Assembly (NCBI RefSeq): GCF_000733765.1
Contig: NZ_JPOG01000001.1
Span: 248,001-312,000 of the forward strand
Length of the DNA stretch: 64,000 nt
Direction of reading: 5' to 3'
Origin: Algiphilus aromaticivorans DG1253
GTDB taxonomy: Bacteria; Pseudomonadota; Gammaproteobacteria; Nevskiales; Nevskiaceae
Part shown: piece after piece, positions 37,106 through 49,939 of the stretch
Position numbering within the stretch: the first letter of the stretch is position 1
Layout of the letters: each line of letters begins with the position of its first letter
Translations under genes and position numbers: made by a program
The notes under the pieces: model-generated
The model's database searches: none
Told to the model about the DNA's origin: nothing
What the model saw: the letters and a program-made list of their open reading frames with translations, nothing else

Positions 37106-37549
37106 TCAGTCGACCGGGTGAATGGCCCGGAAGCCGATGGCGAAGCGGTTCCAGATATTGATCGTGCCGATGAGCAGGGTGAGCTTGGCCAGCTCGTCAT
37201 CGGTGAAGGCGTCGCGCGCTTGCGCGAAATCCGCGTCCGGCGCGCCGGTGTCGGCGATGCGGGTCAGCGACTCGGTCCAGGCCAGAGCGGCGCACTCGCG
37301 CGGCGTGTAGAGCGGCGATTCGCGCCAGGCCGCAAGCAGGTGCAGGCGGTCCTCGCTCTCGCCGGCGGCCCGGGCGTCGCGGGTGTGCATGTGGATGCAG
37401 AAGGCGCAGCCATTGATCTGCGAGGCGCGCGTCTTCACCAGTTCGATGAGGCTGTGCTCCAGCCCGCTTTCGCGAACCTGCTGCTCCAGCGCGAGCAGTC
37501 CTTTCATGGTGTTCGGCGAAGCGCTTTGATAGTCCAGTCGGCTTTGCAT
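37106..37549 (-). CDS. Carboxymuconolactone decarboxylase/AhpD-like protein
   Basis: 147-aa helical protein with the redox motif CAFCIHMHTRDARAAGE, i.e. CxxC followed by HxxxxR, as in the AhpD-like alkylhydroperoxidase subgroup of the carboxymuconolactone decarboxylase superfamily. It may reduce peroxides or act as a general disulphide redox protein. ATG 37549 has GGAGAA upstream. It precedes the RidA-like gene by 24 nt, so the two are probably co-transcribed. Confidence 0.9.
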   Translation of the reverse strand: MQSRLDYQSASPNTMKGLLALEQQVRESGLEHSLIELVKTRASQINGCAFCIHMHTRDARAAGESEDRLHLLAAWRESPLYTPRECAALAWTESLTRIADTGAPDADFAQARDAFTDDELAKLTLLIGTINIWNRFAIGFRAIHPVD

Positions 37550-37622
37550 GGGTTCTCCGGATAGGGGGTGCAGGGCGATGGCGCCCGTCTGCATAGACGA
37601 GGCGGCGCAATGGAATGTGACA

Positions 37623-37654
37623 ACGCGGCCGCCCGCAGCAGCGGACGGCCGCGT
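37623..37654 (-). terminator. Terminator-like hairpin after the aldo/keto reductase gene
   Basis: Arms ACGCGGCCG (37623-37631) and CGGCCGCGT (37646-37654), continued by a CCGC/GCGG inner stem, 13 nt beyond the aldo/keto reductase stop on the minus strand. There is no T-run after it, so rho-independent termination is only probable. Confidence 0.5.
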
Positions 37655-37666
37655 CGATGGGCCGCC

Positions 37667-38677
<1,011 letters not shown>

Positions 38678-38876
38678 GTGGGGCTCCTGCGAGGATTGGC
38701 TTAGGGTGTGACGGGACGTCGTGCCGCGGTGCATGCGGCTGCAGTCGACACAGGGATGCTAGGTGCTGCGGCGGCCGCTGCGTCAGACGGGTTCCTGCTC
38801 GGTTTTTGCCTGATCCTGCACGCGGCGCGCGTCGCGATGGCAGGGATAGGGCCCGATTGCCATACTCGCCATCGTC

Positions 38877-39812
38877 ATGACCATGGAATCTTCAGCGCAA
38901 TCGATTGCGGCCGGCAGCATGCTGGCGGAGTGCATCGCGCCCTTCGCCACGGCACCGGGCATCAACGAAACACCCTGGCCGGGCGTCGAGGTGCTGCGTG
39001 CCGATGCGCCCGGCCCACGCCGGCCGGTCGTCTACGAGCCGACGGTCTGCGTGGTAGCCCAGGGGCGCAAGCGCGTCTACCTCGGCGACGACAGCTTCGT
39101 CTACGACGCGTGGCACTACCTGGTGCTGTCGGTGCCGCTCCCGATGGACGGCGAGATCCTCGAGGCTAGCCCGGAGCACCCCTTCCTGGCGCTGCGCCTG
39201 CATCTCAACGCCACCGCGCTGGGCGAGATCATGCTGCAGGCCGGCGTGGCGGGCGATGTGCCGAGCAACCCGGCGGCCTGCCGCGGCGTCTGCGCGTCGC
39301 GCTTCGACGCGGCTCTGCACGACGCCGTGTGTCGGTTGGCCGCTGCCGTCGGCGATCCCCGCGAGCGGCCGGTACTGGCGCCGCTGGCCGAGCGTGAGGT
39401 GCTGTACCGGTTGGTGACCGGCGAGCGCGGCCAGCTGCTGCGCGAGTTCGCGCTACGCGACAGCCGTTCCTATCGCATCTCGCGCGTGTTGCAGCACATC
39501 CGCAATCACTTCGACCAGCCGCTGGATGTCCCTAGCCTGGCGCGGATCGCGAATATGAGTCCCTCGGCGCTGCATCATGGTTTCCGCGCGGTGACGTCGT
39601 CCTCGCCGATGCAGTACCTCAAGAAGATCCGCCTGCATCAGGCGCGTACGCTGATGCTGCACGACGGCGTCGGCGCGGGCATCGCCGCGCGGCGCGTCGG
39701 ATACAACAGCGAGTTCCAGTTCAGCCGCGAGTACCGGCGCTTGTTCGGGCAGCCGCCGATGCGCGATGTAGCGGCGCTGCGCGCGGAGAGTGGTGCCGTC
39801 GGGGCACGCTGA
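38877..39812 (+). CDS. AraC-family regulator, AraC_N (CuRO-like) type
   Basis: 311-aa regulator with an N-terminal AraC_N cupin-like domain (VVYEPTVCVVAQGRKRVYLGDDSFVYDAWHYLVLSVPLPMDGEI) and C-terminal double HTH (LDVPSLARIANMSPSALHHGFRAVTSSSPMQYLKKIRLHQAR...AARRVGYNSEFQFSREYRRLFGQPPMRD). ATG 38877 or the in-frame ATG 38883 may be used. Divergent with aldo/keto reductase. Regulators of this kind often respond to aldehydes or electrophiles. Confidence 0.92.
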   Translation: MTMESSAQSIAAGSMLAECIAPFATAPGINETPWPGVEVLRADAPGPRRPVVYEPTVCVVAQGRKRVYLGDDSFVYDAWHYLVLSVPLPMDGEILEASPEHPFLALRLHLNATALGEIMLQAGVAGDVPSNPAACRGVCASRFDAALHDAVCRLAAAVGDPRERPVLAPLAEREVLYRLVTGERGQLLREFALRDSRSYRISRVLQHIRNHFDQPLDVPSLARIANMSPSALHHGFRAVTSSSPMQYLKKIRLHQARTLMLHDGVGAGIAARRVGYNSEFQFSREYRRLFGQPPMRDVAALRAESGAVGAR

Positions 39813-39820
39813 GCGCGCAC

Positions 39821-39846
39821 AAAAAAGCCCGCGCCGGAGCGCGGGC
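39821..39846 (-). terminator. Rho-independent terminator after the DUF1302 gene
   Basis: Eight-bp perfect GC stem (39827-39834 with 39839-39846), loop CGGA, followed on the minus strand by six T (complement of 39821-39826). It lies 33 nt beyond the stop of the minus-strand DUF1302 gene and also just after the AraC stop on the plus strand. Confidence 0.88.
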
Positions 39847-39878
39847 TCAGTCATACCCCCCTGTGGCAGACGCTTCTT

Positions 39879-42479
39879 CTAGAACTGGTAGCGGACGAAG
39901 AATCCGAGGTTGTCGCGGTCGCGCAGCACGTGATTTTCGCCACCGCCGGTGAAGAGCTGATAGGAGACGTTGAAGGACAGCGCCGTCTTGTAGCGGAACT
40001 GGAAGGTCGAGTTCAGCGTCTTGCGGCCTTCGACGAAGTTCGGTCCCGGTCCTGGCGCATTGCCATTGATGTCGTGGCCCCAGATCAGCGTCGGCTCGAT
40101 GGACAGTCCCGGCAGCACCGAGTCGTAGCGGATGATCGAGACGATGCGATAGCCCCAGGAGAAGCGGTGCGCGAACTCGTCGCGCCGCGCCTGCGTGGGG
40201 TTGAAGCGCAGACCGTCGACACCTACCGAGCAGGCCGGATTGGTGGAGCAGGCCAGGCGCGAGCCGTCGGCACCGGTGCCGTCGGCGCCGGCGGTGGCGT
40301 GCGTGGTCTGGCGGTCCGGCCCCTGAATCTGCAGTTGGTCGAAGTCCGGGAAGCCCAGCACGTGGGTGGCGCCGACTTCGTAGATCATGATGATCTGGTC
40401 GGCGCCCAGGATCGCGTCCGACTGGCCGTAGACGCGCGTGGCGCCCAGGTTGTACTGCAGCACGTCGAAGGGCTCCCAGCCCCGGATGAAGCTGCCGGCC
40501 GGATTGCTGCCGATGTCCTGACCGCGGTAGGGCAGGACGAAATTCGGGAAGGCGCGTGCTACGCCGGGTAGCGCGCCCACCGCCAGATTGATGGTGTCCG
40601 GATAGGGGTTATTGCCGTCGGCGTCGACGAAGTTGTTCTGCTCGTAGATGACCCGATCGCCTTCGGCGTCGAAGCCTTCCGCGGCGCTGGCCCCGGCGCA
40701 GTCGGCGTCCTCCTTGTGGCATTCGGAGAGTGACGGCCCGAGCGCGGCAAAAGCCACGTCGGTGAAGGAAACCTGCAGCGGCAGGTTGGGGCGGTAGGCC
40801 ACCTCGCCCTGCATCGAATAGTTGGCGCCGGCCGGCGTGTTGAAGCTGAGGCCGAACATCTTGCGGTCTTCCGGGTAATCGAGCTGGAAGGTGATGTCGT
40901 CGAAGCTGACGATGCTGTCCACCGGCTCGTTCGGGTTGCCAATCAACAGGTTGGCGATGCCGCCGATAGCGCCGATATTGGCGACGCCGATCTCGGAAAG
41001 CACGCCCGGGCGCTGGGTGGCCAGGCTCACCAGATCCAGGGCGAGCTGCGTTGTGCCGCGCGTGTTGAAGGCCAGCGGGAGGTTGTCGCAGGCCTGCAGG
41101 AACTCGGTGGTGGTGGTCGGCGAGATGCCAGCCGGGTTGCCTTCGGGGCGCGCGCAGCTCGCGCTGCTCGAGTAGGCGTTCAGGTACGGCAGCTTGGAGT
41201 GGTAATTCATGAAGTAGAAGCCGAACTCCGTGCCGTAGTTCAGATCCGGCAGGAACCACTTCAGGCCGACGCCGTACTGGCCCTGGTCGTCGGGCTTGTT
41301 GTCAGCGATGCGTGGGATGCTCGCGGTGGTCGGCGTCAGCACGGACAGCGCGTTGTCGAGGTGCCCGCCCAGGAAGAAGGGGTCCTCGGCGGCGCCGCCG
41401 AAGCTGGCATTGAATGAGCCGATCACGGCCTCGTCGGTGTTGGTCGAGAAGCGGGGTGTCTCACCGTCGCGCACGCTTGGCGCCAGACGGTCCGACTGCG
41501 GATTCTGGCCGACGTTGGGCGTGCCGAAGTCGAGGAAGCTGAAGTAGCTGCCCTGCGGCGGGATCTCGACGGAATCCCATTCGTACTGGTAATAGGCTTC
41601 GATCGAGACATTGTTCGACAGGTTGATGCTGCCGAAGGCCATGCCCACCGGCGTGAAGACCTCGTCGAGCGTGAAGCCCGTGCGGTAGAGGTTGTTGACG
41701 TTGGCCGGGTTGGCCTGGTTGACGCTGTTGACGACGAGCACGGTCGACTCGCCCCAGTTCACGGTTTGCCGGCCGATGCGGAAGACGAAGTCGCGCTCGC
41801 CGAAGTAGGGCAGGTCCAGCGGGAAACGGCCGTAAAAGTTCAGATCCAGCAGCTGGAAGTCGGTGCCGACCTGCGAGAGCGTACGACCCTGGCGCCGTTC
41901 GCTTTCCACGGCACCGCCGGCGGAGAAGACCTGATCCAGATAGCGGTTGGAGATCTCGAAGTCGTCTTCGACCACCACATCGTCCAGATTCCCGGGCGTG
42001 ATGCGGTTGGGCGAGCGCTCGGTGAAGCTGTTGTTCTCGAAGTCGTAGAACCAGAGCCAGCGGCCGAAGAAACCGAAATCACCGAAGGAAAGATTGAAGT
42101 CCTGGTTGATGCGGAAGGGCGCCTGGACGATGTCACCCTGGTCGTAGTTCAGGTTGCCGTCGTCGCCGTTGACGGTGGGCGCGCCGGGGGCATTGGCCAG
42201 CCGTTCGGCGGGGTAGCTCTGTTCGCGGGAAAGTCCCTGGCAGGACTGGAACTGGCGTGCACAGACGTTGGGGTCGAGATTCGACTTGCCGACCAGATCC
42301 GTGCTGCGGCCGTTGAGGCGCCACGCTGCACCGGCCACGATGTTGGTGTTGATCTGGAGGTCGATCTCGTCGGTCACGCGGAAGTCAGCGGACCAGGCGG
42401 GCACGGCCGCCAACAGGCCTGCTGCCGCCAGAGTCAATGAGAACGGGCGCAACCCGGTCAGCACGCGGAATCGCTTCAT
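39879..42479 (-). CDS. DUF1302-family outer-membrane protein (paralogue B)
   Basis: 866-aa protein of the DUF1302 family. A signal peptide (FSLTLAAAGLLAAVPAWSA) leads into INTNIVAGAAWRLNGRSTDLVGKSNLDPNVC, then aromatic-rich beta strands throughout (FGFFGRWLWFYDFENNSF, FRIGRQTVNWGESTVLVVNSVNQANPAN) and a C-terminal aromatic RYQF, consistent with an outer-membrane barrel. Members occur in hydrocarbon, steroid and other hydrophobic-substrate clusters; a transport role is inferred. Start ATG has GGGGGAGAC. It is a tandem paralogue of the gene at 42730-45210 but carries an additional internal segment (around residues 310-340, QSDRLAPSVRDGE...STNTDEAV) missing in its neighbour. Confidence 0.9.
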   Translation of the reverse strand: MKRFRVLTGLRPFSLTLAAAGLLAAVPAWSADFRVTDEIDLQINTNIVAGAAWRLNGRSTDLVGKSNLDPNVCARQFQSCQGLSREQSYPAERLANAPGAPTVNGDDGNLNYDQGDIVQAPFRINQDFNLSFGDFGFFGRWLWFYDFENNSFTERSPNRITPGNLDDVVVEDDFEISNRYLDQVFSAGGAVESERRQGRTLSQVGTDFQLLDLNFYGRFPLDLPYFGERDFVFRIGRQTVNWGESTVLVVNSVNQANPANVNNLYRTGFTLDEVFTPVGMAFGSINLSNNVSIEAYYQYEWDSVEIPPQGSYFSFLDFGTPNVGQNPQSDRLAPSVRDGETPRFSTNTDEAVIGSFNASFGGAAEDPFFLGGHLDNALSVLTPTTASIPRIADNKPDDQGQYGVGLKWFLPDLNYGTEFGFYFMNYHSKLPYLNAYSSSASCARPEGNPAGISPTTTTEFLQACDNLPLAFNTRGTTQLALDLVSLATQRPGVLSEIGVANIGAIGGIANLLIGNPNEPVDSIVSFDDITFQLDYPEDRKMFGLSFNTPAGANYSMQGEVAYRPNLPLQVSFTDVAFAALGPSLSECHKEDADCAGASAAEGFDAEGDRVIYEQNNFVDADGNNPYPDTINLAVGALPGVARAFPNFVLPYRGQDIGSNPAGSFIRGWEPFDVLQYNLGATRVYGQSDAILGADQIIMIYEVGATHVLGFPDFDQLQIQGPDRQTTHATAGADGTGADGSRLACSTNPACSVGVDGLRFNPTQARRDEFAHRFSWGYRIVSIIRYDSVLPGLSIEPTLIWGHDINGNAPGPGPNFVEGRKTLNSTFQFRYKTALSFNVSYQLFTGGGENHVLRDRDNLGFFVRYQF

Positions 42480-42729
42480 GTCTCCCCCTGTAGGAACTGC
42501 GCCACCCCGGGGTGGGTGGCGCTGGTGGTGCTTCTATCCCTGACGGGCAATGTGCCCGACCACTTTTGTAGTCATTTCTCCCGACGCACGGCTGGGGGCC
42601 GAACAGTCGGTCGATAAAGGACCTCGCAATGCTTACACAAGGCTCGCGGCCTGTGAAGCCCTGAAGCTACCTTTGTGGGGATTTTCTTATCCTGCGGGGG
42701 AGCGCAGGACATTCAGAGCACTTGTGCCC
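42480..42729. other. Hairpin-rich spacer between the DUF1302 genes
   Basis: This 250-nt stretch has no gene. A 9-bp hairpin GCGCCACCC/GGGTGGCGC (42499-42507 with 42514-42522) is 5' of the paralogue B Shine-Dalgarno on the minus strand. CGGGCA/TGCCCG lies at 42544-42549 and 42553-42558, and TCCTGCG/CGCAGGA at 42690-42696 and 42703-42709 could help end the paralogue A transcript. The set suggests a processed or structured intergenic RNA. Confidence 0.5.
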
Positions 42730-45210
42730 TCAGAACTGGTAGCGGATGAAGAAGCCCAGGTTGTCGCGGTCGCGCTGGATGTGGTTGGAACTGCCGCCAG
42801 TGAACATCTGATAGGAAATATTGAAAGAGGTCGCCGTCCGATAGCGGAACTGGAAGGTGGCGTTGAGCGTCTTGCGCCCCTCGATGAAGTTCGCACCCGG
42901 GCCGGGTGCGTTGCCGTGCACGTCGTGCCCCCAGATCAGCGTCGGCTCGATGCTGATGCCGGGCAGCACCGAGTCGTAGCGCAGGATGGAGACGATGCGG
43001 TAGCCCCAGGAGAAGCGGTGCGCGAACTGGTCGCGGTCAGCCTGGTAGGGATTGAAGCGCAGGCCGTCCGGCCCGACCGTACAGCTGGGATTCGTCGAGC
43101 AGGCCTGTCGTGATCCATCGGCTCCGCTGCCGTCGGCGCCGGCGGAAGCGTGCGTGGTGCCGGAAAGCGGGCCCTCGATCTGCAGTTCATCGAAGTCGGG
43201 GAAACCGGGCACGTGGGTGGCGCCGAGCTCGTAGATCATGATGATCTGATCCGCGCCCAGGATGGCTTCCGATGAGCCGTAGACGCGGGTGGCGCCCAGG
43301 TTGTACTGCAGCACCTGGAAGGGCTCCCAGCCGCGGATACGACCGTTGGGCGCGTTCTCGCCGATCTCCTGGCCGCGGTAGGGCAGCACGAAGTTCGGGA
43401 AGGAGCGCGCCGAGCCGGGCGCCGAGCCCACGATCAGATTGACGGTGTCCGGGTAGGGGTTGTTGCCGTCGGCGTTTACGAAGTCGCTGTCGCCGACGAT
43501 ATCCCGGTTGCCGTTCTCGTCGAAGTCCACACCCGCGGTGGAGCCGTTGCAGCCCAGCTCTTCACGATGACAGGCGGTGAGCGAGGGACCGAAGGCTGCA
43601 AAGGCCAGATCCGCGACAGAGACCTGCAGCGGCAAATTCGGTCGGTAGGCGATTTCGCCTTGCAGCGAATAATCCGCGCCGGCCGGCGTGTTGAAGCTGA
43701 TGCCGAGCATCTTGCGATCCTCGGGGTATTCGAGCTGGATGCGCGCAGTGTCGAAGCCCACCGTGTCCGAAACCGGCTCGTCCGGGTTGAAGCTCAGCAG
43801 GCTGCCCAGCGCCGGCAGCAGGGCACCGAGGTTGCCGATGCCGAAGTCAGCCAGCACGCCGGGTCGTTGCGCCGCCAAAGCCAGCAGATCCGCGGTCAAC
43901 GGCCCCGGTGCCTGGCCCACCGGCAGGTTCGGGCAGGCTTGCAGGAACTCGAGCGTATTGGTGGCATCCATGCCCATCGGGTTGCCGCCGGCGCGCGCGC
44001 AGCTGGCGTCGACGGCGTCGAAGCTGGCGTAGGGCAGCTTCGAGTGGTAGTTCATGAAGTAGAAGCCGAACTCCGTGCCGTAGTTCAGATCCGGCAGGAA
44101 CCACTTCAGCGCCACACCGTACTGCCCCTGATCGCGCGCCTTGTCGTCGGGGCGGCGCGGGATGGTCGCGGTGGTGGGCGTTATCAGCGCCAGCGGGCTG
44201 TTCAGCGGCGTGCCGATGGCCTCGGGATCCTCCGCGGCGCCGCCGAAGCTGGCATTCACCGAGCCGCCGATATTGGGCGTGCCCAGGTCGAGGAAGGAGA
44301 AGAAGCCGCCCTGCGGAGGGATCTCCACGGAGTCCCACTCGTACTGGTAGTAGGCCTCCAGCGACACGCGGTTGGTGAGATTGACGCTGGCCGTCGCCAT
44401 GCCCACCGGCGTGAAGACCTCATCCAGCGTGAAGCCGGTGCGGAAGAGGTTGTTGGTGTTGGCCGGGTTCGCCTGGTTGACGCTGTTGATGACCAGCACC
44501 GTCGACTCGCCCCAGTTGATGGTCTGGCGGCCGATGCGGAACTCCAGATCGCGGTCGACCAGCGGCAGCGGCACGCGACCGAAGAAGTTGAAGTCCAGCA
44601 GCTGCAGGTCGGTGCCGAGCTGCTCCAGCGTGCGGCCGTTGCGGCGCTTGCTGCGCACGACGCCGCCCTGGCCGAAGACCTGGTCGAAGTAGCGGTTGGC
44701 AGCCGGGTCGCCGCGCTGGCCGACGTCGTCGACGTTCTCCGGCGTGATGCGATTGGGCGAGAACTCGGTGAAGCTGTTGTTGGCGAAATCGTAGAAGGTC
44801 AGCCAGCGCGCGAAGAAACCGAAGTTGCCGCGCTCGATCTTGATGTCCTGGTTGATGCGGAAGGGCGCCTGCACGACGTCGCCCTGGCCGTAGTTCAGAT
44901 TGCCGTCGTCGAAATTCAGGCTGGGCATGCCCGGCGCGTCGCGCAGCCGCTCGGCCGGTGCGGTCTCGCTGCGGAACAGGCCCTGGCAGGACTGGAAGTG
45001 GCCGCTGCAGAGCGTCGGGTTCAGATTCGATTTGCCGATCAGATCGCTGCTCGGGCCGTTCAGCCGCCAGGCGGCGCCGGCGACGATGTTGGTGTTGAGC
45101 ACCACCGTCGTGTCGCCGTTGCGGAATTCGAGGGCCTGGACGGCGGGGGCGGAGAGGGCGGCAACACACAGCAGGGCTGTGGTCGCGGCCGCGCGCAGGG
45201 CAGGCGACAT
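42730..45210 (-). CDS. DUF1302-family outer-membrane protein (paralogue A)
   Basis: 826-aa tandem paralogue of the gene at 39879-42479. A signal peptide at the N-terminus (ALRAAATTALLCVAALSAPAVQA) is followed by NTNIVAGAAWRLNGPSSDLIGKSNLNPTLC, FRIGRQTINWGESTVLVINSVNQANPANTNNLFRTGF and GQYGVALKWFLPDLNYGTEFGFYFMNYHSKLPY, all shared with paralogue B, and the same terminal RYQF. Probable outer-membrane barrel; the substrate is unknown. It is shorter than paralogue B mainly by loss of an internal loop. ATG 45210 is preceded by GAGGATCC. It lies downstream of uvrA on the same strand, separated by 125 nt with a hairpin. Confidence 0.9.
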   Translation of the reverse strand: MSPALRAAATTALLCVAALSAPAVQALEFRNGDTTVVLNTNIVAGAAWRLNGPSSDLIGKSNLNPTLCSGHFQSCQGLFRSETAPAERLRDAPGMPSLNFDDGNLNYGQGDVVQAPFRINQDIKIERGNFGFFARWLTFYDFANNSFTEFSPNRITPENVDDVGQRGDPAANRYFDQVFGQGGVVRSKRRNGRTLEQLGTDLQLLDFNFFGRVPLPLVDRDLEFRIGRQTINWGESTVLVINSVNQANPANTNNLFRTGFTLDEVFTPVGMATASVNLTNRVSLEAYYQYEWDSVEIPPQGGFFSFLDLGTPNIGGSVNASFGGAAEDPEAIGTPLNSPLALITPTTATIPRRPDDKARDQGQYGVALKWFLPDLNYGTEFGFYFMNYHSKLPYASFDAVDASCARAGGNPMGMDATNTLEFLQACPNLPVGQAPGPLTADLLALAAQRPGVLADFGIGNLGALLPALGSLLSFNPDEPVSDTVGFDTARIQLEYPEDRKMLGISFNTPAGADYSLQGEIAYRPNLPLQVSVADLAFAAFGPSLTACHREELGCNGSTAGVDFDENGNRDIVGDSDFVNADGNNPYPDTVNLIVGSAPGSARSFPNFVLPYRGQEIGENAPNGRIRGWEPFQVLQYNLGATRVYGSSEAILGADQIIMIYELGATHVPGFPDFDELQIEGPLSGTTHASAGADGSGADGSRQACSTNPSCTVGPDGLRFNPYQADRDQFAHRFSWGYRIVSILRYDSVLPGISIEPTLIWGHDVHGNAPGPGANFIEGRKTLNATFQFRYRTATSFNISYQMFTGGSSNHIQRDRDNLGFFIRYQF

Positions 45211-45301
45211 GAGGATCCTCGTAGGGGTTGGGGGTCTGCTCGCGGTCGGCCGCCCGCGGATCTCATGCCGCAGTGCAACGGACCACTCGTTTAATTATCG
45301 C

Positions 45302-45320
45302 GCCTCCGGATACCGGAGGC
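45302..45320 (-). terminator. Hairpin after uvrA, possible terminator
   Basis: Perfect 8-bp stem GCCTCCGG/CCGGAGGC (45302-45309 with 45313-45320) with loop ATA, 16 nt beyond the uvrA stop on the minus strand. The next bases on that strand are AT-rich (GATAATTAAAC) rather than a T-run. The GATAAT there could serve as a -10 element for the DUF1302 gene. Confidence 0.45.
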
Positions 45321-45335
45321 AATCCGACCACTGGT

Positions 45336-48170
<2,835 letters not shown>

Positions 48171-48273
48171 GGCGTTTGGAGGGTCGTTCAAGGGCAATCC
48201 TCTAATATACGTTGCTGAGCAAGTCGCGGCGAAGCCGTAGACCCCGCGCCCCACTTTTCAGCCGACCCTGCCG

Positions 48274-49434
48274 ATGACCTCCACCGAGTGGCGCACAACC
48301 CTCGGCCTCTCCGCCGTTTACGCGCTGCGCATGTTTGGCCTCTTCATGGTGCTGCCGGCCTTCGCGCCCTTCGCTGCGCGCATGGAAGGCGGTGAGCTGG
48401 CCCTGCTCGTCGGGTTAGCGCTGGGCGTCTACGGCCTGACGCAGGCCGTCTGCCAGATTCCCTTCGGCATGGCCTCGGACCGCTTCGGACGCAAGCCGGT
48501 GATCGTTGCCGGCATGCTGATTTTCGCGGCGGGTTCCTGGCTGGCGGGCAGCAGCGAGACCATCGCCGGGCTTATCGCCGGTCGCGCGCTGCAGGGCGCC
48601 GGCGCCATCTCCGCGGCGGTGTCGGCGCTGGTGGCCGACAGCACGCGGCCGCAGGTACGCACCATGGCCATGGCGATTCTGGGCGCCGGCATGGGGGCTT
48701 CCTTCGTTGTCGCGCTGGTGGCCGGTCCGCCGGTGGCGGGCTGGATCGGCGTCGACGGCATTCTCACCGCTGCCGGCTGGCTGAGCCTGGTGGCGGTGGC
48801 GGTGGTGATCTGGGTGGTGCCGCCCGCCCCGCAAGTAGAGACGGCCTCGGCCCGTCTCGGGCCCGTGCTGCGCAATACCGAGCTGTGGCAGCTCAACGCC
48901 GGCATCTTCCTGTTGCACGCGTTGCTGACGGCCAGCTTCATGCTCTTTCCCGAGCGCTTCGAGCGCCTGCTGGCGCTGGATCTCGCCGGGCAGTGGAAGC
49001 TCTACCTGCCGGTGATGTTGCTGTCGCTGGTTGTGGTGCTGCCGGCGATCCGCTGGGCGGATTTGAACAACCGCGTGCGCGAGCTGCTGGTGGTGGCTGT
49101 GTTCGGGCTGCTGGGCGCCAGCATCCTCCTGGCCCTGGGCGAGTCCGCTGCGCCGCTGCTGCTCGCCGGCGTGCTGCTCTATTTCATGGCCTTCAATTAT
49201 CTGGAGGGGGCGCTACCCTCGCTGGTGTCCAGGCGCGCGCCGGAGGCCAGCCGCGGCGCGGCGATGGGGCTCTATGCCACGTCGCAGTTCCTTGGCGCCT
49301 TCTGTGGCGGGCTGCTCGGTGGTTTGGCCAGCGGTGCTGACGCCCCGGGCTTCTGGCTGCTCGCGGCGCTGCCCTTACTGTGGTGTACTTTCGCTTATCG
49401 GCTGCCGCGCGAGCGGTCGCCAGCAACGATCTAG
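48274..49434 (+). CDS. MFS transporter (YajR-like), between uvrA and ssb
   Basis: 386-aa inner-membrane transporter with 12 hydrophobic segments and the MFS A-motif region GMASDRFGRKPVIVAGMLIF between TM2 and TM3. It diverges from uvrA and precedes ssb by only 12 nt, so ssb is likely read from the same promoter. A transporter in this place is a well-known gammaproteobacterial arrangement. The substrate is unknown; the similarity to YajR is general. The ribosome site before ATG 48274 is weak (CCGACCCTGCCG). Confidence 0.9.
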   Translation: MTSTEWRTTLGLSAVYALRMFGLFMVLPAFAPFAARMEGGELALLVGLALGVYGLTQAVCQIPFGMASDRFGRKPVIVAGMLIFAAGSWLAGSSETIAGLIAGRALQGAGAISAAVSALVADSTRPQVRTMAMAILGAGMGASFVVALVAGPPVAGWIGVDGILTAAGWLSLVAVAVVIWVVPPAPQVETASARLGPVLRNTELWQLNAGIFLLHALLTASFMLFPERFERLLALDLAGQWKLYLPVMLLSLVVVLPAIRWADLNNRVRELLVVAVFGLLGASILLALGESAAPLLLAGVLLYFMAFNYLEGALPSLVSRRAPEASRGAAMGLYATSQFLGAFCGGLLGGLASGADAPGFWLLAALPLLWCTFAYRLPRERSPATI

Positions 49435-49446
49435 GGAGTCTTCGAT

Positions 49447-49932
49447 ATGGCACGCGGCATCAACAAAGTGATCCTCATCGGCAACCTCGGCCAGGATCCG
49501 GAAGTCCGCTATACAGCCAGCGGCACGGCGGTGGCGAATCTGCGCATTGCCACCAGCGAGAGCTGGCGCGACAAGCAGACCGGCGAGCAGAAGGAGAACA
49601 CGGAGTGGCACACCGTGGTGCTCTTCGGCAAGACCGCCGAGATCGCCAGCCAGTACCTCAAGAAGGGCCGGCAGGTCTACATCGAGGGCCGCCTGCAGAC
49701 GCGCAAGTGGCAGGACAAGTCCGGCAATGATCGCTTCTCCACCGAGGTCGTCGGCAACGACATGCAGATGATCGGCGGCGGCGCCGGTGGCGGTGGTGGC
49801 GGCGGCGGTTACGACGACGGCGGTGGCTCTATGGGCGGCAGCCGTGGCGGTAGCGGCGGCCAGCAGTCCGCGCCGCCGCAGCGCGAACCGGCCGGTGCGC
49901 CGGACTTCGAGGACGACGACATACCCTTCTGA
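49447..49932 (+). CDS. ssb: Single-stranded DNA-binding protein
   Basis: 161-aa SSB. The N-terminal OB-fold ([41 protein letters not shown]...[51 protein letters not shown]) is followed by a Gly-rich linker and the acidic tip DFEDDDIPF that recruits partner proteins. It acts as a tetramer coating single-stranded DNA in replication and repair. It follows the MFS gene closely and is convergent with a LysR gene 7 nt away. Confidence 0.98.
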   Translation: MARGINKVILIGNLGQDPEVRYTASGTAVANLRIATSESWRDKQTGEQKENTEWHTVVLFGKTAEIASQYLKKGRQVYIEGRLQTRKWQDKSGNDRFSTEVVGNDMQMIGGGAGGGGGGGGYDDGGGSMGGSRGGSGGQQSAPPQREPAGAPDFEDDDIPF

Positions 49933-49939
49933 GCCGGCT

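Noticed and set aside
48171-48273. LexA/SOS box between uvrA and the MFS gene
   Set aside because: No CTGT-N8-ACAG pattern was found in the divergent region.
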